DNA from: Streptomyces flavofungini
Lineage (GTDB): Bacteria; Actinomycetota; Actinomycetes; Streptomycetales; Streptomycetaceae
DNA length: 64,000 nucleotides
Reading direction: 5' to 3'
Assembly (NCBI RefSeq): GCF_014650815.1
Contig: NZ_BMVR01000017.1
Coordinates: forward strand, 141,792 to 205,791
The first letter of the stretch is position 1, and every line of letters starts with the position of its first letter. The notes under the pieces are model-generated. The model was not told the origin of the DNA and did not search any database. It was given only the letters and a program-made list of their open reading frames with translations. A program made the translations under genes and the position numbers. This document shows, piece after piece, positions 29,448-37,205 of this stretch.

Positions 29448-29759
29448 ATGCTGACGTCAGTCGACACTGAACTGTTGCGGGTGCTCGCCGACCCGCTCAG
29501 GCTGAAGATCGTGACCCTGCTCGCCCACGAGACGCTGTGCACCACGCACCTGGTCGCCGAGACCGGCGCGAAGCAGACCAATCTCTCCAACCACATGAAG
29601 GTGCTGCGCGAGGCGGGCGTGGTGGACACCGAGCCGTGCGGCCGGTTCATCTACTACAAGCTCAAGCCCGAGGTCCTCGACGCCCTGGCCGCCTCCTTCG
29701 GTGAACTGGCGACGGCCGCGCGGGAGACGGTCGAGACCGGCCGGAAGCGGCCCTGCTGA
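29448..29759 (+). CDS. arsR: ArsR-family transcriptional repressor
   Basis: 103 aa. Winged-helix fold LRVLADPLRLKIVTLLAHET, recognition helix TGAKQTNLSNHMKVLREAG, wing VDTEPCGRFIYYKL. Cysteines at CTTHLV and EPCGR, plus the C-terminal Cys, could form the arsenite site; the classical CVC motif is absent. It overlaps the acr3 start by one base (TGATG), so expression is coupled. It probably represses itself, acr3 and the divergent arsC pair. Confidence 0.88.
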   Translation: MLTSVDTELLRVLADPLRLKIVTLLAHETLCTTHLVAETGAKQTNLSNHMKVLREAGVVDTEPCGRFIYYKLKPEVLDALAASFGELATAARETVETGRKRPC

Positions 29760-30853
29760 TGACGAGCGCCGAACCCGCTACGACCGGAGCGGCGGTGGGC
29801 CAGGAGGCGGGGGTCGTCGCGAAGCTCTCCACCCTCGACCGCTTCCTCGCCGTGTGGATCCTCGCCGCGATGGCCCTCGGCCTCGGCCTGGGCCGGCTGA
29901 TCCCCGGCCTGAACGACGCCCTCGCCAAGGTGGAGATCGGCGGCATCTCCCTGCCGATCGCCCTCGGCCTGCTGGTCATGATGTACCCGGTCCTCGCGAA
30001 GGTCCGTTACGACAGGCTCGACGCCGTCACCGGAGACCGCAGGCTGATGGCCTCCTCGTTGGTCGTCAACTGGCTCATCGGCCCGGCGGTGATGTTCGCG
30101 CTGGCGTGGATCTTCCTCGCGGACCTGCCCGAGTACCGCACCGGGCTGATCGTCGTCGGGCTCGCGCGCTGCATCGCCATGGTGATCATCTGGAACGACC
30201 TGGCCTGCGGCGACCGCGAGGCCGCCGCCGTCCTGGTGGCGCTGAACTCGGTCTTCCAGGTCCTGGCGTTCGGCCTGCTCGGCTGGCTCTACCTCGACCT
30301 GCTGCCCGGCTGGCTGGGTCTGGGCGAGGGTGAGCACCTGGACATCTCGATGTGGAAGATCGCGCTGAACGTGGTCATCTTCCTCGGCGTCCCCCTGCTC
30401 GCCGGGTTTCTCACCCGCCGCCTGGGGGAGAGGAAGCTCGGCCGCGAGATGTACGAGCGGCGCTTCCTGCCGCGGATCGGGCCGTGGGCGCTGTACGGGC
30501 TGCTGTTCACGATCGTCGTCCTCTTCGCCCTGCAGGGGAAGACGATCACCTCGCAGCCGCTGGACGTGGCCCGCATCGCGCTGCCCCTGCTGGTGTACTT
30601 CGCGCTGATGTGGTTCGGCACCTTCGCCCTCGGCAAGGCCATCGGCCTGGCCTACGACCGCACCGCGACGCTGGCGTTCACCGCGGCGGGCAACAACTTC
30701 GAGCTGGCCATCGCGGTGGCCATCGCCACCTTCGGTGTCACCTCGGGCCAGGCCCTCTCCGGAGTGGTCGGCCCGCTCATCGAAGTGCCCGTCCTGGTCG
30801 CGCTCGTGTACGTCTCGCTGGGCTGGCGGCGGAAGTTCACCTCCGCCGCCTAG
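29759..30853 (+). CDS. acr3: arsenite efflux transporter Acr3
   Basis: 364 aa, ten predicted hydrophobic helices starting around LDRFLAVWILAAMALGLGLG. The family signature IIWNDLACGDREAAA has the conserved Cys for arsenite binding. LAFTAAGNNFELAIAVAIATFG is the conserved late helix. It exports arsenite in the BASS-fold manner. It is translationally coupled to the upstream arsR and ends at a strong hairpin. Confidence 0.93.
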   Translation: MTSAEPATTGAAVGQEAGVVAKLSTLDRFLAVWILAAMALGLGLGRLIPGLNDALAKVEIGGISLPIALGLLVMMYPVLAKVRYDRLDAVTGDRRLMASSLVVNWLIGPAVMFALAWIFLADLPEYRTGLIVVGLARCIAMVIIWNDLACGDREAAAVLVALNSVFQVLAFGLLGWLYLDLLPGWLGLGEGEHLDISMWKIALNVVIFLGVPLLAGFLTRRLGERKLGREMYERRFLPRIGPWALYGLLFTIVVLFALQGKTITSQPLDVARIALPLLVYFALMWFGTFALGKAIGLAYDRTATLAFTAAGNNFELAIAVAIATFGVTSGQALSGVVGPLIEVPVLVALVYVSLGWRRKFTSAA

Positions 30854-30869
30854 CGGAACGAGCGGCGAA

Positions 30870-30902
30870 GGCGGGGCGCCCGGGCTGATCGGGCGCCCCG
30901 CC
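30870..30902. terminator. perfect 13-bp stem, bidirectional terminator
   Basis: Exact GC-rich arms around a 7-base loop between the convergent acr3 and second arsR genes, 17 bases after the acr3 stop. Confidence 0.75.
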
Positions 30903-30910
30903 GAGCTCGT

Positions 30911-31279
30911 TCAGGTCCGGGCGCGAGCGGTCAGCAACCGGCCCATGGCGGCCAGCACGCTGGGGGCGACCCGGTAGTACACCCAGGTCCCGCGCCGCTC
31001 GGAGGTGAGCAGTCCGGCCTCCTTGAGCTTCTTCAGGTGATGGGAGACGGTCGGCTGCGAGACGCCGACGTCTGAGATGTCGCACACACACGCCTCCCCG
31101 CCCTCGTGCGAGGCGACCAGGGAGAACAGCCGCAGTCGCACGGGATCGCCGAGGGCCTTGAACATCTGCGCCGCCCGCTCGGCCTCTTCCGCGTCCAGCG
31201 GCCGTTCGGTCAGCGGCGGGCAGCACGGCGCCACTGCCTCGTCCGCCAGGGGCAGCACCGTCACACTCGAATTCGACAT
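30911..31279 (-). CDS. arsR: ArsR-family repressor (CVCD type)
   Basis: 122 aa from ATG 31279. AEEAERAAQMFKALGDPVRL is the winged-helix entry. ACVCDISDVGVSQPTVSHHL contains the classical CxC metal-site helix (ELCVCDL type) and the recognition helix, and RRGTWVYYRV is the wing. It is a different ArsR subtype from the one at 29448. It is divergent from the ArsO-like gene, so it likely controls that gene and itself. Confidence 0.88.
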   Translation of the reverse strand: MSNSSVTVLPLADEAVAPCCPPLTERPLDAEEAERAAQMFKALGDPVRLRLFSLVASHEGGEACVCDISDVGVSQPTVSHHLKKLKEAGLLTSERRGTWVYYRVAPSVLAAMGRLLTARART

Positions 31280-31329
31280 ATGTCTATGTTGACGTGCATC
31301 GAAACAAGGTGCAAGCTTTCCTGCATCGA
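31275..31329. promoter_or_regulatory. candidate ArsR operator region
   Basis: GACATATGTC, a perfect 10-bp palindrome, overlaps the start codon (31275-31284). Two direct copies of GCATCGA lie at 31296-31302 and 31323-31329. All are in the 100-bp divergent promoter region of arsR and the ArsO-like gene. Confidence 0.45.
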
Positions 31330-31379
31330 CAGACGTCGAATCAGAGGGTTCGGCGGTATCCGATGACCTGGAGTTCGCG

Positions 31380-32754
31380 ATGACCGAGAGCACTGCCCCC
31401 CTGCCCACCGTGGTGATCGGCGCCGGTCCCGTCGGGCTGGCTGCCGCGGCCCATCTCGTCGAGCGCGGCATCGAACCGCTGGTCCTGGAATCCGGCCCCG
31501 CTGCCGGGGCCGCGGTGCGCGAGTGGGCGCACGTGCGCCTGTTCTCCACCTGGGCCGAGCTCATCGACCCCGCCGCCGAGAAGCTCCTCGCACCCACCGG
31601 CTGGAACCGCCCCGACGGCGCCACCTACCCGACCGGCGGAGACTGGACCGAGCGGTATCTGCAGCCCCTCGCCGACACCCTCGGCGACCGGGTCCGCTAC
31701 GGCACCACCGTCACCGGCGCGGCTCGTGCCGGGCGGGACCGCATGGTGGACTCCGGCCGTGACGACCAGCCCTTCGCCGTCCATGTCACCACCGCCGACG
31801 GCACCGAGGAGCGCTTCCTCGCCCGCGCGGTCATCGACGCCTCCGGCACCTGGACCACCCCCGGCCCGCTGGGCGGCAACGGGCTGCCCGCCCTCGGCGA
31901 GAGGCAGGCCGCCGACCGGATCTCCTACCGCGTCCCCGACCTCAGGGAGGCGCCCGTCCGCGCCCGCTACGCGGGCAAGCGCACCGCCGTGGTCGGCTCT
32001 GGAGCCTCCGCCTTCACCGCCCTTGCCCTGCTTGGCCGACCTCGCCCAGGAGGAGCCGGGCACGCACGCGGTGTGGATCCTGCGCCGCTCCATCGGTGAG
32101 AACACCTTCGGCGGCGGTGAAGCCGACCAACTCCCTGCCCGCGGAGCCCTCGGCCTGCGCGCCAAGGCCGCCGTCGACAGCGGGCACGCATCCGTCGTGA
32201 CCGGCTTCCGCACCGAGGCCGTCGAGCGCGACAGCGAGGACCGTCTGGTGCTGGTGGATCAGGACGGGCGCCGCCTGGAGCCGGTCGACGAGGCCATCGT
32301 GCTCACCGGCTTCCGCCCCGACCTGTCCTTCCTCTCCGAGGTCCGCCTCGGCCTGGACGAACGCCTCCAGGCCCCCGTCGAACTGGCACCGCTGATCGAC
32401 CCCAACGTCCATTCCTGCGGCACCGTCTACCCCCACGGTGTGAAGGAACTGTCCCACCCCGAGAGGGACGTGTACCTGGTCGGCATGAAGTCCTACGGCC
32501 GCGCCCCCACTTTCCTCGCCATGACCGGGTACGAGCAGACCCGCTCCATCGCCGCCGCCTTGGCCGGAGACCAGGAAGCCGCTGAGCGCGTCGAGTTGAC
32601 CCTGCCGGAGACCGGCGTGTGCGGGGGTGCCGGGCTGTTCGACGAGCTCCCGGCCGAGCTCCCCGCCGAGCGGAACGGTGAGAGCGGCGGGTGCTGCGCA
32701 GCCCCGGCCACACTCCAGACCGGCGGTACTCCTACTGCCTCCGCTGGCTGTTGA
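31380..32754 (+). pseudogene. ArsO-like FAD-dependent monooxygenase, frameshifted
   Basis: The N-terminal Rossmann motif VVIGAGPVGLAAAAHLVERG (residues ~11-30) and a second dinucleotide site AVVGSGASAF are in the first frame, which then ends at 32099. The remainder (LADLAQEEPGTHAVWILRR to a C-terminal Cys-rich tail with CGG, GGCC and final GC) lies in the next frame. Removing one C near 32028 joins them as ALACLADLAQEE. Intact, it would be ~457 aa. Such flavoproteins accompany ars genes and the Cys tail may bind arsenic. It may be a sequencing error or a true mutation. Confidence 0.75.
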
Positions 32755-32906
32755 CCATCGCTCATCCGTGAGCAGGCCGCCCATCCAGCCCGGTACCGGC
32801 ACGACGAGCACAGTGGTGTGCCATGACCGCTCAGGCCCTCCGCATCGGGCGCCAGACGGTCGCTGGACGCTAGGCACTGTCTCTTAGATCCGCGCGTGAG
32901 ATCGTC

Positions 32907-33290
32907 GTGCTCGTGACCGAGTCCTGGGTGATCAATGACGACAGCCCTGTCCCAGTGTCGTCCGAGGTGGTGCTGGAGGCTCTTCGATCGAGGATCGACA
33001 GCGGGCAGCTTGAGACGTGGCTGATCAGTTCGTCCGGGCGGTCGCTGGCCTTCGCGACGAACACCGAGCGCGCGATGGTGATGCTGCTCGAAGAGGAGGG
33101 CGATCCCGGCGAGCATGCTGTGGACCCCGGAGCTGAGGCGTCGAGCGACGGGTTCGTCCTGTCCAACGGGCAGCACGACGAGTACCCAAACCGGGAAACT
33201 GTGCCCATCGGTGAGGCATTCAGACTCGTGGAGCACATCGTCGGCACGGGCTCGTGGCCCGCGGACGCGTGTTGGGGCGTCGATCGCTGA
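32907..33290 (+). CDS. Imm1-like immunity protein, passenger of an IS
   Basis: 127 aa from GTG 32907 (in-frame GTG 32913 possible; no clear SD). The pattern LAFATNTERAMVMLLEEEGDPGEHAVDP, GFVLSNGQHDEYP, VPIGEAFRLVEHIVGTG..P and a C-terminal CWGVD matches the Imm1 immunity family known from polymorphic-toxin loci. No cognate toxin lies nearby. It starts 33 bases inside the left IS end and ends 8 bases before the transposase stop on the other strand, so it appears to travel with the element. It could protect a host against deaminase- or nuclease-type toxins; this is inference. Confidence 0.68.
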   Translation: MLVTESWVINDDSPVPVSSEVVLEALRSRIDSGQLETWLISSSGRSLAFATNTERAMVMLLEEEGDPGEHAVDPGAEASSDGFVLSNGQHDEYPNRETVPIGEAFRLVEHIVGTGSWPADACWGVDR

Positions 33291-33297
33291 CAGCTTC

Positions 33298-34157
33298 CTA
33301 TCGCCGGGCCCAGATAAGGATCGCGGCAAGGTGAAGTGCGGCCTGGTAGACGATGGCGAGCTTGTCCGTTCGCATGGCCAGGCCGCGCCATTGCTTGAGC
33401 CGGTTGATGCATCGTTCGACCGTGTTGCGCTGCTTGTACGCCTCGGCGTCGAAGGCGGGCGGGCGGCCGCCGACGCGACCTCGCCTCAGACGGTGGCCTA
33501 TCTGGTCGGAGGGCTGGGGGATGACAGCGCGGATCCCGCGTCGGCGGAGGTGACTTCGGATCGCGCGGGATGAGTACGCGCGGTCCGCCAGGATGGTGTT
33601 CGGCCGGGTCCTTGGTCGTCCGGGCCGGCCTCGCGGAACGCGGATGGCAGCCATGACGGCCTCGAAGGCCGGGGCATCGCCCGCTTGGCCTGTGGTGACG
33701 CGGAGGGCCAGCGGCCGGGCATGGCTGTCGCTAGCGAGGTGGACCTTCGTGCTCAGGCCGCCTCGGGACCTCCCGAGCGCGTGATCGTCGGGCTCGGCCC
33801 GGCCTGGAGCCCTTTTTTCCTGGCTCCGGCGGAATGCTGGTGGGCCCGGCAGACCGTGGAGTCCACCGACACGGTCCAGCCGACGTCGTCACTGCCGTCC
33901 GCTGCTGACAGGACTGCGGCGAGGATTCGTTCCCAGGTGCCGTCCACGGCCCACCTGATCAGCCGTTTATGGGCGGTCTGGAATGAGCCGAGCTCGTCCG
34001 GCAGGTCACGCCAGGGAGAGCAGGTGCGGTACTTCCAGGCGATGGCCTCCAAGGTTCGGCGGTGATCGGCCCACCGCCGACCGCGGACCGGATCGGCCGG
34101 CATCAGCGGCTCGATCCGGCCCCACATCGCATCAGTGATCACTAACCGGACGGACAC
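33298..34157 (-). CDS. IS5-family transposase, two overlapping frames
   Basis: Frame A starts at GTG 34157 (MSVRLVITDAMWGRIEPLMP) with the DUF4096-like N-terminus and the first catalytic Asp in VSVDSTVCRAHQHSAGARKK. The remainder (DDHALG region, TILADRAYSSRAIRSHL, and the third acidic motif in NTVERCINRLKQWRGLAMR) is in another frame ending at 33298. The frames meet at GGAAAAAAGG (33811-33820), a typical slippery site for programmed frameshifting or transcriptional slippage. The transposase is therefore probably functional. Confidence 0.8.
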
Positions 34158-34479
34158 ATCCGATCAACTGACCAACCGATCAAAGAGACACGCTCTAGTC
34201 CCGCGGCGGGACTGAGGGCACTTGTACGAGCGGACGACTACTCGGCTATACAGCACTCAGGCGTGCCGTGGAGCCGACCGCCCCAGTCCCGACGCGCCCC
34301 TTCTACGGTAAGGGGCTGGTTGCTGAGTGCGCGGCACGAGCGCTGGCTGGGTTGGAGCGGGGCGGAGAAGAGCGTGAGCACGGCCGAGGGCCGGGCCACG
34401 CGCGGGGCGCGGAGCGGGCCGCCTTGAACCAGAGTTGAGGAAGTTGCCCAGTCCTAGTGCTGCGTTCCTCAAAGGATGT

Positions 34480-34892
34480 ACTCATAGCGACGTCTGCGTG
34501 TGCGGGTGGGAGGGGCTGGGCGCCCCTAGATCCAGGGGCGGGCACGGGCGTTGAGCTGGGCAGTGGCCAGCTCGGTGGCATAGGAGATGTCGCCGGGATT
34601 GCAGAAGGAACGACCGGACAGGGCCGCCCTGCGGAACAGCCGCCACCAGCCTTCCTGCAGGTTGAGCCAGCAGGCGCCGACCGGGATGAAGGCATGATGA
34701 ATGCGCGCGTGGTTTCCAGCCAGGCTCGGGTGGACACGCTGCGGTGGGCGGAGAGGTTGTCGGTGACGATCCAGATCGCCCCGTCGGGTCGGCATGTTCC
34801 ACGAGCTCCAGAAACTGTTGGTAGCAGACGCTGCTGCGGGACGGCGCGGTCATCGTGACCTCGATGCCGTCGCGGATCCACAGCCCGCCTTA
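34480..34892 (-). pseudogene. 3' part of the interrupted IS630 transposase
   Basis: Minus-strand fragments in three frames: FLELVEHADPTG, then GAIWIVTDNLSAHRSVSTR (the second DDE motif region), then HHAFIPVGACWLNLQEGWWR and FCNPGDISYATELATAQLN. Together they form the C-terminal half of an IS630 DDE transposase with at least two frameshifts. Its 5' half is at 36390-37091, beyond the nested IS. Confidence 0.75.
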
Positions 34893-34918
34893 CTGATCGT
34901 TTCAGAATGGGTTGAGCC

Positions 34919-35769
34919 GTGGGTACTGCGCGTGGCGAGCTTGGTCGGCACTGTGTCCGGGTGCGTGCTGATCTTGTTTCCGACGACCTGTGGGAGCGGG
35001 TGGTTCCGTTGTTGCCGCCCGCTCCCGCACGGCGCCGCCGTCACCCCGGGCGCCCGCGTGTTCCGGACCGCGCGGCCCTGGCCGGCATCATGTACGTGCT
35101 GCGGACCGGTGTCGCCTGGCGCGACGTCACTGCCGAGAGCGTGGGCTGCGCTGGAGTCACGGCCTGGCGCCGACTGCGGGACTGGACCGAGGCAGCCGTC
35201 TGGCCTCGCCTGCACGCCGCCCTGCTGAGCGAACTGCGTCGTGCGGACCTTCTGGATCTGGACGATTGCGCTGTGGACGGGTCCCATGTCCGAGCCCTCA
35301 AAGGGGGGATCACGTCGGCCCCTCGCCCGTCGACCGCGGCCGCCCTGGCTCCAAGCATCACCTGATTGTCGACCGCCTCGGAACCCCGCTCGCCGTGACG
35401 CTCGCCGGTGGGATCCGCCACGACGTCACCCAGTTGCTGCCTCTGCTGGACGCCGTCCCGCTGATCCGGGGCCTGCGCGGACGGCCCCGCCGCAGGCCCC
35501 GACGCCTGTACGCCGACCGGGGCTACGACTTCGACAAGTACCGCCGCCTGCTGTGGAAGCGCGGCATCAAGCCGCTGATCGCCCGACGAGGCGTCGCACA
35601 CGGTTCCGGACTGGGCAAGGTGCACTGGGTCGTTGAGCGCGCATTCGCCTGGCTGCACCAGTTCAAGCGACACCGTACCCGCTACGAGCGGCGCGCCGAC
35701 CTCCACCAGGGCCTCCTTGAACTCGCCTGTGGCGTCATCTGCCTCCGACGGCTCCGAACGGCATCCTGA
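34919..35769 (+). CDS. IS5-family transposase, two overlapping frames
   Basis: The first frame has DLVSDDLWERVVPLLPP, the DUF4096 N-terminus, GIMYVLRTGVAWRDV, and DLDDCAVDGSHVRALKGG with the first catalytic Asp. The frame changes at AAAGGGGGG (35300-35308). The second frame supplies GPSPVDRGRPGSKHHLIVDR, RRPRRLYADRGYDFDKYR and the third acidic motif HWVVERAFAWLHQFKR, ending at 35769. The slippery run suggests programmed frameshifting rather than decay. Start: GTG 34919 or a GTG slightly downstream. Confidence 0.82.
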
Positions 35770-35816
35770 AACGCTCAGTGAGCTGGATGTCAGTGGGACC
35801 GCATAGGGTCCGGCCC

Positions 35817-36314
35817 ATGGTTGACACTGAACTGACGACGCTGCTCAGCGTCCTGAACAGTAAGCGCAGGCACGTCCTGGACATCCTGGAGGGCCTGGAC
35901 GAGGAGGCGCTGCGGCGCCCGGTTCTACCGTCCGGCTGGACATGCCTTGGGCTGGTGCACCATCTCGCACTGGACGACGAGAAGTTCTGGTTCCGGGCGG
36001 TTGCTGCGGGGGAGCAAGCGGCGATCGAGGAGATCCTCGGGGCCGGGGAGAACGCGTGGCAGCCCGCCCCGGAGAAGACAGCCGAGGAGGTCTTCGCTCT
36101 CTACCGGAGGGAAGGGGAGCTCGCCGACACCTTCCTGGCCGACGCCGACCTAAACGCGGCCCCGAGCTGGTGGCCGGACTTCTTCGGCAACTGGCGCCTC
36201 GACAACTTGCGCGAAGTCGTCCTACACGTGATCACCGAGACGGCCACCCACGCCGGCCACTTGGACGTCGTGCGCGAACTCATCGACGGCAGGCAGAGGT
36301 TGGTTCTCACTTGA
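35817..36314 (+). CDS. DinB-like (DUF664) protein, passenger of an IS
   Basis: 165 aa from ATG 35817, 47 bases after the transposase stop. A four-helix DinB fold is indicated by LLSVLNSKRRHVLDILEGLDEEALRRP, SGWTCLGLVHHLALDDEKFWF (first metal His), and EVVLHVITETATHAGHLDVVRELIDG (HxxxH pair). The three His fit a metal site. DinB-superfamily proteins include thiol-dependent transferases (bacillithiol/mycothiol) and stress proteins of unknown activity. It lies wholly inside the IS terminal repeats, so it moves with the element. Family call good; role unknown. Confidence 0.82.
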   Translation: MVDTELTTLLSVLNSKRRHVLDILEGLDEEALRRPVLPSGWTCLGLVHHLALDDEKFWFRAVAAGEQAAIEEILGAGENAWQPAPEKTAEEVFALYRREGELADTFLADADLNAAPSWWPDFFGNWRLDNLREVVLHVITETATHAGHLDVVRELIDGRQRLVLT

Positions 36315-36389
36315 CGGGAGAGCCGCTCGGCTCCGCCGACCAAGATCGCCGAGCGAGGTCCAGAGTTCAACCCATTCTGAATCGATCAG

Positions 36390-37091
36390 TTAGACCCGCG
36401 TCTTCTCCGGGCCTCGGCCGTAGTCGAGTTCGGACTTGATCCGGTGCCCATCCGACGACCAGCCCGGCGCGGGCGGAAAGGCCCGCGGGATCACCAGCCC
36501 GAGCTCGTCCACGCAGATCACCGTCGCGTCGGGTGGCGGGGCGGTGTGCAGAACGATGATTCGCGTCCTTTTGGGACGAAGTCCGGGTCGGCTGAACGCG
36601 TCCAGGAACGAGGCCGGCACCACCGCACCCTCTCGGCCAAGAGAATCCGACGCACCTGCGAGCGGCCGACCCGGATGCCCTCGGACCGAGCCGCGACAGC
36701 CAGCGTGTCCAGCGTCCACTCCGCCGGCCCCAACTCGTCCGGCGCCGACAGCTCGTCGACAGGCTCCCAGCGCAGCCGCCCGGCGGGAGCTCTTGACCGA
36801 CGCGATGATCCGCGAACGGTCCCGCTCGGTGATCCGGCGTTTGCGGCCCTGCCCGCCCAGGTCATCAAGACCCGCAACTCCTGTCCGGTTGAAGCGGTGC
36901 AGCCAGCGCCGCACTGTCTTGGGACTGCACCCCAACTCCTCGGCGATCGCCGGCACCCGCTGACCAGACCAACTCGGCTGCACCATCCGGGCCCGGACCG
37001 CCAGATCACGGGGGACCTTCCGGGCCCGGATCAGCCGATTCACGACCCTCTGCTCTTCCTCGTCGAGGCCGGGCCGCGCCCACAACACCAT
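36390..37091 (-). pseudogene. 5' part of the interrupted IS630 transposase
   Basis: Begins MVLWARPGLDEEEQRVVNRL with the HTH segment VPAIAEELGCSPKTVRRWLHRF. It then changes frame (ELSAPDELGPAEWTLDTLAV, GRSQVRRILLAERVRW) and again (VICVDELGLVIPRAFPPAP, the first DDE Asp region). It ends at the IS insertion at 36392. At least two frameshifts besides the interruption. Confidence 0.75.
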
Positions 37092-37205
37092 CGCTCAGCA
37101 CCCACCCCGAGCATCCGCACCATCCCGCCACCAGCACATCTACCCGCCCACACGGGAACGCAGCACTAGGGTCTGATTCATCGGGGACACCTGTCTGCCG
37201 TTGCC

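Larger units (their letters stand above)
32874..34194. mobile_element. IS5-type insertion sequence with an Imm1-like passenger gene
   Basis: The ends share TGTCTCTT-n-GATC in inverted orientation (left from 32878, right complement to 34190), while the outermost 4 bases do not match. CTAG flanks both sides (32870-32873 and 34195-34198), consistent with a CTAG or TA target duplication. The element has a two-frame transposase on the minus strand (33298-34157) and a second gene (32907-33290) on the plus strand inside the same ends. It is 1.32 kb, longer than the ~0.9 kb usual for this type. Confidence 0.65.
34893..36389. mobile_element. IS5-type element carrying a DinB-like passenger gene, nested in IS630
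   Basis: 23-bp terminal inverted repeats with one mismatch (CTGATCG(T/A)TTCAGAATGG, then GTTGA) begin at 34893 and end at 36389. The target TTA is duplicated (34890-34892, 36390-36392). The element interrupts the IS630 transposase. It contains a two-frame transposase (34919-35769) and a complete extra gene (35817-36314) inside the repeats. 1497 bp. Confidence 0.88.
34457..37166 (-). mobile_element. IS630-type element, decayed and interrupted by another IS
   Basis: Perfect 12-bp terminal inverted repeats GTGCTGCGTTCC at 34457 and, complemented, ending at 37166. Each is flanked by TA (34455-34456, 37167-37168), the IS630 target. Removing the nested element 34893-36389 plus its 3-bp duplication leaves ~1.21 kb, the normal IS630 size. 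The transposase is frameshifted. Confidence 0.82.

Noticed and set aside
34990..35769. Second transposase frame as an independent gene
   Set aside because: Its N-terminal part is nonsense relative to the family; the real product arises by frameshifting from the first frame.
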